From NCBI GenBank assembly GCA_037389465.1, contig JAZARR010000074.1, forward strand, positions 186,001 through 250,000: a stretch of 64,000 nt of DNA. The letters are read 5' to 3'. This DNA comes from Baylisascaris procyonis. Its lineage: Eukaryota; Nematoda; Chromadorea; Rhabditida; Ascarididae. Position 1 is the first letter of the stretch. Every line of letters begins with the position of its first letter. This document shows positions 45,016 through 56,228 of this stretch, piece after piece. Made by a program: the position numbers and the translations under genes. The notes under the pieces were generated by a model. It was not told the DNA's origin. It ran no database searches and saw only the letters and a program-made list of their open reading frames with translations.

Positions 45016-46053
45016 GGAGGCGTCCTTATTTATTTATATTGTTTATTGAATGAGTTCGCTGTGTTTTATTACCAACTTTTTTGCATAGTGTAGGTGTGAC
45101 ATTTCTGGTGTGATGGGTGATAAGATTGTTTGGGGACATTGAAATATATACCATTTCTTTTGTGGCTTATTTCTGTCCCAATATATCACCATTGATATAG
45201 ACCTGAAAATTTAAGGAGTTTCTAGGGAACTAACGAAGCGTCGATTTCTGGAGGCGTGTGCGCATTGATCACTCATTCAGTTTAGTCAGATTATTGCATA
45301 GAACCAGCTTATATCTGAGGAGACATGACTGTTTCATTTTTTGTATCGAAAATATGGAGTTGACAGGATTCGAGTGTGAGCCCGTTGGCGTCTTTTATCA
45401 ATGATATAAGGGAAGCACCGCTTGAAAAGAGCTGTAAGTGGATGTGTGCACGATGTGCAGACAACTACCTCGAGTGTTCTTGTTGATATATCTTACGAGT
45501 GAGCAGTTTCTTCTGTTTCTATGATTCATTGTTGAGTTGATAAAGGGATGTGATTGATCGGTTTATGCTCTTTGGGTCGTAGTCACTTTGAAATACAGAT
45601 GATAATTGTGCTTACATTCAATACACGGAACATTGCAAACCTTCACGTTCATGGAAAATAGTTGGCGGCGATATCAGAAACAGAGTTGAACCATGCCAAT
45701 ACTCGAAAGCCAGTCTACTGTGCCTGCTCTGTAAAGAAGGAAAATGATTTGCTGCAAGGACATGCAGTTCGAACGTAAATGCATCGTTCTATTTACTAAA
45801 AGAGAATTGGTTTTTTCTAGAAATAGAAAGCGGTAATAGCTCCATAGTTTGACTATTCCATTATTCGTTAGCCAAATTGCTACATCCAATCTCCCAGTCG
45901 ACTATAACATTTGTTGCGTTGGTGAATACGGGCATAAAATTTATTCTTCGAAGTGTAACACACAAATCACATCGACGGCGGAAGGATGAACACAAGCAAA
46001 TGAGACAATAATTTACCTTGTGGTAAATATTTGACCGAACTCACTTTTCAAAA

Positions 46054-46059
46054 AATAAA
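46054..46059 (+). terminator. Candidate poly(A) signal, WDR46
   Basis: AATAAA lies about 1.04 kb after the WDR46 stop codon and is the first canonical signal I see. A nearer variant hexamer may be used instead. Confidence 0.3.
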
Positions 46060-46085
46060 TGACTGGGATGTGCAAATTGATTTCT

Positions 46086-46091
46086 TTTATT
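46086..46091 (-). terminator. Candidate poly(A) signal, nischarin
   Basis: TTTATT on the plus strand gives AATAAA on the minus strand, about 240 bp after the proposed stop codon of the nischarin 3' exons. It supports those exons only by position. Confidence 0.35.
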
Positions 46092-46332
46092 CTTGGCATC
46101 GAACTGTTTGAATTTGGACGGTCAAATAATGCGACTATAGGAACTCTCATCCTTCTTTATATGCTCTCACCTTCCGCTTTAAAAATACAAATGCGTATGC
46201 ATCACAACTGATTGGAAAGACAAAAAAATCACAACATCATTTCGATCAATCGTTTACAGACAGAGAAGAGAATTTGTACTTACAGCACAACCAAACCTGC
46301 AGTCAATAATCGCCACCCCTCAGGTGACAAGC

Positions 46333-46611
46333 TCATGCCAAACACCTTATATTCTGTCCACAATATACAATAAATCTGCTAGCACAGAAGTATGAAAGAT
46401 AAGCTGTAACTGAAACCAACCATTTGGAAAATATGGGTGAAATTTATGCTAATGCGCCAGCTACTTACTGGGAGTGGAAGACAAAAGTGGAGATCTGTCC
46501 CCTTCAGGGCAAAACAAATTACCACAAGAAGAAGGCTTAGTTTGCTGTTGTTGCTGTGATATCGGCATGAGGATAAGGCAGACAACAATTGGATCAGAGA
46601 GATGCAGTCGC
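46333..46611 (-). CDS. Possible last two exons of the nischarin gene
   Basis: Two exon-like pieces, 46469-46611 and 46333-46409, join in phase to the last certain nischarin exon (phase 2 in, phase 1 between, then a TGA stop). The first has a GTAAGT donor and encodes a short polyglutamine stretch (PISQQQQQTKPSS); the second ends QNIRCLA. No homology supports them, since the region after the repeats is poorly conserved in this family. Further exons may lie between 46611 and 47717. Treat as a hypothesis. Confidence 0.3.
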
Positions 46612-47716
46612 CTTGCAATGAAAAATGACGATGCATAAAAATCGAACATTTAAGGCACCCTCTACTTGCTATACTGCAATCCCCTTTTGGTAGGACCAGA
46701 GGTAATGTATGCCTTTTGCAATTTTTCTTTGTAAACAGACATATGTCAGAGAGGCTAATTACCTGAGAGTTTCCTTGAAGCTGTTCTTTGGAAGTAAACG
46801 TTAAGATTCCTTTAATGAAGTGCAATCTTGAAAAAGAAATTAACTTTCAAGGCAAAACTTAATCATAACTCCCGTTTCCCTCATAAAAGTCACAAATCTA
46901 TCATTACTCACAGAAAGCGATTAAACCCATTACCTTCACTCCTGAAGATTTTACCTATGGATATCACTGTACGGACTGTATGAATAAAATTTCAGGTGAT
47001 AACATATTGGGACAAGTAATGGCGAATATCGTCGTCAAGCAAAGAAGTGTCATTTCTCATGAAATCTCGATCACAACGAACGTGTATTAATAACATCCGG
47101 TTCATCACCTGAGAGAAACCTGAAAATTCTTCGTTGATGAAACAACACAAAGTTTGTGGCATTTGAACTTGAATAAATCGTGGATCGACGCAATGTTTTG
47201 CACTTAGTTCCACGAAACTCCTTACGTATTATTCGCAATTCATTAACAAAAGAAATGTCTCGCTAAGAACAGCTTTTCTAAAGTAATACAGTCAGCCGCT
47301 CTCTCCCATAAAATATCCATATATTTTCTTGAAAATATGCTCAATTCTTCCAAATCCAGAAAGAATAACTTTCCTTCTTATAACTCATTTTGACAACTTT
47401 TCAGGCAATTACAACTTCTTCAAGAGAATCTTCACCTGCAATTCACGTTAATACAGATTGTTTTCGAAAAAACACTGATCGAAATTTGAGGATGATTTAG
47501 AAAAAAAGGGATATTTAAAAAACTACTACAACATAGCTGATATCAGCATAGCTATAAAGAAACCGAATGGAGCGTCACTTTGGAGGACCGAAGGCGAAGA
47601 AACATCCAGGAAAGAAGCTGCAGTGAATGGAATTTCTCGCATCAACCAAACATGAAAAAGGAGCCGTGATAACATCACCTTGTCAACTTCTAAAATTGTC
47701 ACACAAATGTCACTAC

Positions 47717-50700
47717 CTGATTTTTCTATCGATTTCAAGTCGTCTCAACTTCTCTTGCTCTTCTTTTTCTCGTTGAGCTTTCTTCAATGCCAGCCGTACC
47801 CCTACCGTATCCATTTCCCGTTGATCGGCTTTACGACTGTCCAGACGCACCTTCAGATGGCATGGATGAAATGAGTCATATCCAAACACAATGTAAAAAG
47901 GATTCCACTGGACACGGATATAGCTAGCCAAACTTTTATATCAACGAAGGGTTCAAAGAAAAAAGCATAGAGCTGTTCACATCTCTAATTGGATTTAAGT
48001 TTCGCCAAGAACCGTTACCCTAAAGCAACACGGGCAGCCTCTCTCTCTTATCATATTACCCCCTGACAAATACAAAGTACGATTAGAACAACATAGGCGA
48101 TTCCTACAGAACTCCAAACACGAATGCAAAGCACAACGGTCAGCATGATCTCTAATTCAAAAACTATGATCAGCACCATAGATGATAAGTAAGTATTGAA
48201 GGAAGCTTTGACTTTCTAAGTTTAAAAATCTACGGAAAACAAATTTCTATATCATGGACCGTATGAGACTTCAATCTGTACGATTTGATAAGAAAGGACC
48301 CATAATCGAGCAAAAACTTACTTCGGGAGCTCTCTCGCCGAATGATTCAAGCACTTTTGTCCTATATTCGACCACTTGACGAACTGGATTCCCACGCAGA
48401 ATGATGTGCTCCAAACATGGCAAACCTCCTACTGCAGCTACATCTTCTGGTGTTGAGATCGCATTATCAGTCAGATCCAGAAACTCCAACGAATATAACT
48501 TCGCAAGACCTGTAAGTGAGATGAAACAATTCACTCTGAAAACCCCAAAATGAGGCAATCAAAATTTCTAAACACCGGAACTATCAGTCCCAAATGTGCT
48601 GAACTCAAGCACCTACATCAGCTCTACAATTGTAAACTGATCCTTCTGTCTAGAGCTATCTACAATACTGAAACAAAACTAAAAACAACTGTCTACAGCC
48701 GCTAACAAGCCCTACTTAATGCTAATATAACCTTGGTTTCTTTCATTACTCTCGCAACAAACATAAATGCCCTCTAGAAGACAATCGTTATTCACTATGA
48801 CTGCCTTAGCATGGTTTCAACGAAGAATGGCCGACAAAACATTGCTGTCAATTTGAAAGAACATATACAACTGCCACGAAAAGCAGTGGTGCGAATGAAA
48901 AGTCGCAGAAATGAATCAAACAACTCATCATAGCGTCACATGAGGGGATCTGGCTAAGAAAATGGCGAAAGATGCTCGAGTTCTTTTTGAAAGTATTCGG
49001 GCATGAACCTCTCTTCACCCATACCCCATGCAAAGTAGACCACTGTTCACTACATAGCACCATCGAAAATATAAGATCTGCTGTAGTGATAACCTTCCAA
49101 AGATCGTATGCAGTTCCCAGCGAGATGCAGTCGTTTCACGTTGCCGAGTTTGATGTGCCAATCATCTAAATGTTCGATACCATTATGTGAGAGATCAAGT
49201 TCGCATAACGAAGAGAGGTGTTGCAGATGCTTTCCAATGCTTGTCAAATTGTTATGCGAGAGATCCATCCTTACTACTGGCTCCAATAGCCCCTGCAAAA
49301 TAATTCAGTTCATGTTCACGGTCTATATCCACTTCATTCTAGGATAATATGGGAACGAAATCATTTATGACCGAGAGGAAAGTTGCTTCTTTCTAAAGTT
49401 ATTGGTGAATTCCGATGGGTTAGGCTATAAGAACGATAAGTTTTTCCACCACTTCTTCTTTAATTATTCACCTTTGGCAATGACTGTCTAAACCTACTAA
49501 ACAGCTTCAAATCCTTCGGATTATCCGCTTGTCGAACGATAAAGGGCTCTGCTGGCTCAGAAAGATCAAAAGAGGCCATCCAGCGCGGCATGCACATGGT
49601 TAAAAATGGCTAGTGAGGAATGCAAACAAAAACTTGGAATAACCACAGGGCAGCTGCATTCTCCAATCTCACAAATCAGGAATAAAAGCGATTCTATGAG
49701 TCATCCAATATACCCGAAAGGACGCAGAGGAATCCCACATAGGTAACTTGTTTCTTGATTGTCAAAATAAGCAAACAGCACAGCCATGGGAAATGAAATG
49801 CCGAGCATAACAATAGAACTCCTCTGCTCCTTCTCTCAAATCTCTTCTTAGATGCAGGTTAGTTTGGTTACTATGAATTTAGCCATCTCCCATCAACAAC
49901 GATATTTTTGATAATGCTAGTTCGAAAACACTTTTCTATAGAAATTAACGGTAAATAAATGAGATTAGGCGGGAATTTCAAACAGTTTACAAAGAGCTTA
50001 CCACGGACTCATCAATCTGCTCCAATTGGTTAAATGAGAAGTCGGCATCCTCCAAACAAGACCACCTCTCTAAATTCTCCAATGGGACTCCACTTTCGCT
50101 TCTGATTAATAAATCCTGGAAACTTCATTCAAATACCAACAAGGAATATATATGTGCACATCAAATATGCTTAAGCCTAACAATTACACAGATAAAAAAC
50201 AAAAAAAAACCGACAGAATATAACTTGTCGCCTCATTATGCATTATCAAAAGGTAAGTGTACGAAATTTATAAACCACCCTGCGGAAAATACTCGCCATA
50301 TCATCTAACTAATCATTAATGTATTGTCGCTGAATATAACATTAGGCAGTTCTCCTAGGTGAGAGGTGCATTAACAATATTCATACAACAATTGACAATA
50401 AGATTACGTACAGCGATTTCATGACTTCTTCAGAAAGAGAAACTTCCTCTGTCGCTACTTCCTAGCAACACTTTCTGGCGAAAAGCCCTTTCAGGCAAGA
50501 TTAAAACGAAGGAAAAGAGTGCAGAGGAGATGGAAGAGATATCAGTGGGAGAATAAAAACGACTAACGAAAATGACATACTGTTTTGATCATAGGATACG
50601 ATTAAGCTAAGAATGAGATGTCTTACCTGACTCCTAAATTAGCCATAAATAAACTGACTTCAAATTGAACCCCAATTCGAAAAGCAAGATTCAGTACGGG

Positions 50701-53243
50701 GACTAATACTTTCAAGCAATCGATCAAGCAATGATGATAAGAAAACACAAAATATTTAAGAAACACCGATAAAATGATTTCAGTTGTTGCAAAGTTTAGA
50801 TAAACGTTATGGATGAACCATCGAATATTACAATCCACACTTGGAAAAATTCTTACCGAAATTTTCCTCATCGAGTAATGTACAACAAGTCGCCTACAAG
50901 TTTTCCTGATAGTATGCAAACCATTTATCATTCGCACATCAAAATCACACACCTGTAACGTAAAGAATGATTAATACCAGAAAGTAATTAATATGCTAAT
51001 GATTTAGATATGCCACTCAATGCATAATGAGGTGTATGTGCATTTATTATAAGTTCTCTAAATCTTCACTAATAATGTGAGAAATTCAGTCACCTTCAAA
51101 GGATTGATTCGCATATAATGTATGCCTCCAAATATTAGCCCATGGACAAAGAGAATCATAGAGATTTGAAATCGTGAAACAATTAAAATTATGCGCACAA
51201 GAATAATGTATGGAAGGTGAGTCAGTTTAGTTATGGTCTTATGAGAGAAATGGTATTAGAAAGTGAAGTGTTTATTGCAAAATGCACGGTCACATACCTT
51301 TCTTTTTCAAATGAAAACCTAGTGGGAAATAAAATTTCAAAAATGCCAATGAGGCAGAGCAACAATGCAGCAAAGATATTATCCTTTTATAAGTACACTT
51401 AAAAGAAGGGAAAATCTTTTCTGAACGCATATTTCGAAATCAATTTTCTCTAATATCCTCAAGTGTTCCCTTAACTGCTCTCATTAAATTATATCAGATG
51501 CATCAGATTTTACACCTCTCCCAAGTGCAATTTATGCATCATCAACTATGCCCCACGCAAAAGTGAGAGAAACAGTCGGTTACTTGAAATTGGATGCAAA
51601 GAGTTCCGATATAGATGAGGCAGCACCCTCTGCAAGCCTCAATTTTGAAATTATTTGTTTTATGGACGAATGCTTGGTGCATCTTTCATTGCACCGCAAC
51701 CATATACTCGATAAATCTTTGTTTTCGTTCACATGTTGGATGTTCGACCTGACCGGATAACGGTAAACTTCTCATGTTTTGTTGCAACAGCTGACCGAAA
51801 ATGAATCAAAAACTGAAATTAGAGAATTTGGTTACCGAAATGAATGAAGAAAATGACTAAACTCACCCATAATGCTAAGAGATTCTTACATATTTGCAGA
51901 CTAAAAGGCAAGGAATTCCAAACGATATTCGATGTGCCCACATAACCGCGCATACCCCGTACTTTGATATTATGTACTCGATGAAGAAATTCCACATAAT
52001 TGGCCACATCTGCCTGCATGTCATCTGAACGCATATATGACGTCATCATTTATTAGTGCCAATGTTTTCGTGTAGATGCATTTAATGAAAGCAGCTGAAG
52101 TCATATTTTGATGATAGTGCAGCACATTTACGTTACGATTTCAGTCCGTTATGTATTGCAGCTCTGAATTAAAGTCAAGGCATCATGACGACAAGATACG
52201 CTGAATCAGTTTAGAAATCAATTTCGCTTTTATTAAAAGAAAATCACTTCAGCAGACTAGTTCATTTCCCACTGAAAGTGAAAAAATAATTCATTTCCTC
52301 TCAATCCAACTGGTTGCTTTCTTTATATAGTACTTGTTTTCTCATTTTTGTAAAGAAGGAATTCCATAAAGCAGTACAAAAGTTATAAGGGACTATGAGC
52401 TGTTAAGGCGCATAGATCCCTACCTGGCAATCTAATCTTGCAATACTCCCAGATTTTCAAGACGCATGGATATTTGAGGATACCTATTTCTGCTCCTATT
52501 TGAATAAATTTCTGCAACTCCAAAACATTTTTTGAATAAAGTGTTTGTATCTGCTGAATTATCTCCATACTAATTAGATAAGACTAACATCACAATCGAG
52601 AGCGGATTCATAGCGATTTCTAAATTTTAGCAAACGTTTACCATTCGATTGGGATAGAGGGCAATAATGAGCGTTGCAAGTATGCACAGCTGCCGCCTCC
52701 TCGAAGGTCTGCTCTGAATGGAATTCATTGTCGAAAATTTTTGGTCGATTACTTTTCAATGCATCGAACGAGCACGTAGCGTTAGTTTTGCTTTGGCCAT
52801 AACTTGAGACTATATCCAATTATGTCATTAGAAGTATTTTTGGCCACAATTTTTTCTCTCTGTGGCACCTCGATGATACAAACCACCGAGTTCATTTGTC
52901 AAGCCTTTCACCAGCCAATCCATTTCTTTAAGTTTACGCTGGCAGCCGGGAGCTTTACAAGAACCTTACTTGTTCAGCACCACCCCAGCCCTCCCACCCA
53001 ACGGTAGGTGTTATTGAGTAAACTAAGCCTCGTCTCACGCATTTAAAAAAAATATATGGCCAAAAAGCTGTGTAACGTAAAACCATTAGCAGTCGGCTCA
53101 GCAAGCTTCATCCGCTCTGTTATGGCATGCAACTCGATAGGCGTGAACTCGAAATACTTTGGTTTGCTTGCCGATGCGTGCAGCCATTTGTCACCAAGAT
53201 TACCCAAACGCACTGAGAGATCTTCAACGATTGAATGCACTTC
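47717..53243 (-). CDS. NISCH: Nischarin (IRAS) homologue with leucine-rich repeats, partial at the 5' end
   Basis: Nischarin is an endosomal and cortical scaffold that binds integrin alpha-5, Rac/PAK and Rab proteins. Exons on the minus strand: 53084-53243, 52642-52809, 51867-52024, 50857-50952, 50002-50115, 49094-49292, 48322-48509, 47717-47850. All phases agree. The first exon has FEFTPIELHAITERMKLAEP, equivalent to human FAIGPLQLYAVTEQLQQGKP. The third has YVGTSNIVWNSLPFSLQICK. The repeats follow: FNQLEQIDESV, VRMDLSHNNLTSIGKHLQHL, CELDLSHNGIEHLDD, IKLGNVKRLHLAGNCIRSLE, LYSLEFLDLTDNAIS and LPCLEHIILRGNPVRQVVEY. They end in the conserved YRTKVLESFGERAPEV cap and a charged coil (QREKEEQEKLRR). 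The exon 52642-52809 (56 codons) has no human counterpart. The start codon and the PX domain expected upstream were not found. Confidence 0.88.
49472..49609 (-). CDS. Possible cassette exon within the nischarin leucine-rich repeats
   Basis: This 138-base segment is open, bounded by a TAG acceptor and a GTGAAT donor, and is phase 0 at both ends. It could be spliced in frame between exons 50002-50115 and 49094-49292. It would encode 46 residues ending FSRFRQSLPK. Without it, the flanking repeats join with exactly the spacing seen in human nischarin, so inclusion would break the repeat array. It is either an alternative exon or chance. Confidence 0.25.
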
Positions 53244-56107
53244 CTAAAATATGACGAGACGTATCAAGTATGAGCAAGCTGAATTCTGAAGATTGTTTAA
53301 TATAGAAGTGCATAAAAACTTATAATACAGTATAACACATAAAATTTAAACAGCGTAGTGGTACTATCGACAGCCAGATGTGATTAACGCCTTTCTCTAG
53401 TGAGCGTAAGTAAATGGATCAATATTTTTAGATGGTTATAATTGTAATACTATCGATCACATCATTCAACAGCTTTAACTAGAGGCAGATAAGCATTCAT
53501 CGATCACGCCTCCCACTCCCAAAAAACTTCTAAATAAATTTAACGTGAGAAGAATACAGCATCGGAAACATCTTCCTATTGAAAAAAGAAAATGAAGTGA
53601 ACGAGAACAACCACAAAGGAATTAATCTTTCATAGTTAAGTAACACTTAATGCATTATAAATGATCGTTTACTAAGAATTACTGCTATTCGATTCTTGCA
53701 CAAATCTATAAATCTTTAGTGATTAGTGCTTAGATCAGTGTCAACCATAAGCCTTTTATCTTTCAAATAATGCCACTTACATGCGTTCAAATGCCATAAT
53801 ACAATGCTTATATTTTGCTGCCTCATCGATGTTGTCTAAAACAAGCCTTTCAATCTGCCAATCTTAGTAACACTTATTTATTGCTATTCTTTTTCTAGCA
53901 GTCCCCGAAAGTACTACTCCGGCCCATGATCAATCATAAAGCATCATCAATTATATTCACGAAATATACAGCAATCGAAATCTTTTCAATTCTCTCCTTT
54001 AATTCAACAATAAAGTTTCTCTAAGAGTGGTAGTGGAGATGAAGAAGGGGAGGGGTCGGCCAAATCGTCTACACAATATAGTAATTATGTTATAGCTCAT
54101 ATTTGGAATAGCTCATCACGAGTGCTGTGCTCAATTACAATAATTTGTGTTACTCGCTACCCATCGAGCAACTATAATTACATTCAATCGACATCGCCTT
54201 CCTCTAGTTGAGTCGATCCTCACCGAGTGATACAACGTGTCCATTACGTTTATACGGCCTGTTATTCTAATGCGTTGCCCAATGCACTCCAACAACAACC
54301 CTACAAATCTCCGCTAATCACATATGCCCCGCAAACGCATCCATCTACATCATTATGGCTGCCAATACGTCTTCCCAGCTCTTTCAACGAATGTTTCATA
54401 CTACGAGTTGAAGACTTTTTACACTCCAACGTTATATTTTTAAATGTTCCCCCTTCACATTACATAGAGAAACGATTTCATACGCGTTGACCCCTATTCA
54501 AATAAGTGAACATAAACGTCAAAAGACCGCAAAATCAATTTTCCTCCAGATACCACCATCTACGAGATGGTCCTCAGCAATACTTCCCTAACCCTTCCGA
54601 AAACACCTCACAATTTAGTCAAAGATTCAAAGTACGAATCCTATTCCACACCCTAATAGAGGTAAAACGAACAAACAGTAGTGCTGCAAATAACTTTAAC
54701 GTGTCTGAAGCCATATTACATCAACCAATTTCCGCAAAACTCTAAAATAAAAGCGCCGCACCAACTATAAGGCATAATAAATCAAAACAAATATATAACG
54801 CTTCTAGTGGCAGCTGGTAAGTCGTCACATCTGCGAGTTTACACTCTTCAAAGCGGGCAATGTGACATTACTTGCAAGCGCACCGTCCAATGGTTATTTA
54901 TGAGATGCGAAATTACGTAAGGTGTGAGTGTGCTAGTGATCTCTGCCCGTTATTCTTTAACCTGCGATTATTCGCAATACACAAATGCATCAACAAATGC
55001 CCACTTCCCACCTTCTTTCTTAACAAATATTTTATTGTTACATTGCGCGACACAGCTGTGTTCATATGTTTCTAAGGAATTGACTGTTACTTAATGTGGT
55101 ATTTGCTCGTGAATAAAACCACCAATCCTAGATGACACGTTGATGATGATTTATTCTTTTATTTATTTTGCTATGTTTTCTTCCAATCCATTTTTTTAGA
55201 GTTAAATAATAACAACGAATAACTATTAATGTTTTCAACGCTATTTGCCCCTAAAGCACATTGCTTGCATTGTCATAAGGCATTCTTTTTTGAAAATTGC
55301 ACTATTGACAGCAAATTGATACCTTCATTTCACGTATTCATTCTTAATTTGCAATTTTTGGAAACTATGCGAGCGAAGAAATATAAGAGGGAAGTATATC
55401 TAATGCCCATGAATATAAATAGAGGCAACGTAATAAGCAAAATAATGCTCTCTTACGATCCATACAATAGTTCGATTCATCTGGCACTTTGCTGAGCGTA
55501 TTATTGCTAGAATATATGATGGGCTAAAAAATCGATCAGCACCCATTTATGGATGAATGCATTCAAAAGGCAATAAAACCGGATGAGGAAAATGCTCACA
55601 AAAAATTTGCCCTTCCATTTGTGTGGAACGCTTTCTAATGCACAATCGGAAAAAAGAGTACCTGAAATAGTGTATCCATCATTTAGCTGTCCCACTAAGA
55701 GTCATCGTTTCGTATGTTTAGGTCAGTCAACATCACTCACTCGTTTTAATTAATATTTCATTAGCAATAACCCCCATTCACCATTGAGATAATCGCAGCA
55801 ATTATGCAGAATGCCCTTCGTGGCAAAATTATACTACGGTGAAAGTACATTACTCATATTTTGGAGATATTATTATAAACAGAGACCGACAAAAGACTTC
55901 TCTCAGGAATGCGCAAAAACACTGTGTTATCTAATGAATAATATTTGACTTGTTGCGTCGTGCACATTATTTCGATTCGTCAATAACATGAAACAATTCA
56001 GACATGCTTCAGAATAGTGCTGAACAAATAAAACAACAGCTGGAAACTGCACCCTTCGCAGCACCTTCATTCCAGACAAACATAACCGATACACTTGCAA
56101 GTGCTGT

Positions 56108-56177
<70 letters not shown>

Positions 56178-56187
56178 GTATATATAC

Positions 56188-56228
<41 letters not shown>

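Larger units (their letters stand above)
45016..46332. other. Gap between convergent WDR46 and nischarin genes
   Basis: No gene is seen. It should hold both 3' untranslated regions. AATAAA occurs on the plus strand at 46054-46059 and on the minus strand at 46086-46091 and 45940-45945. Confidence 0.45.

Noticed and set aside
46379..46825. 148-codon minus-strand frame near the nischarin 3' end
   Set aside because: A different frame in the same segment fits the intron phases of nischarin, and this one has no recognisable domain.
52383..52568. Minus-strand frame beginning MEIIQQIQTLYS inside a nischarin intron
   Set aside because: It has a phase-1 donor but no phase-1 acceptor, so it cannot join the flanking exons in frame.
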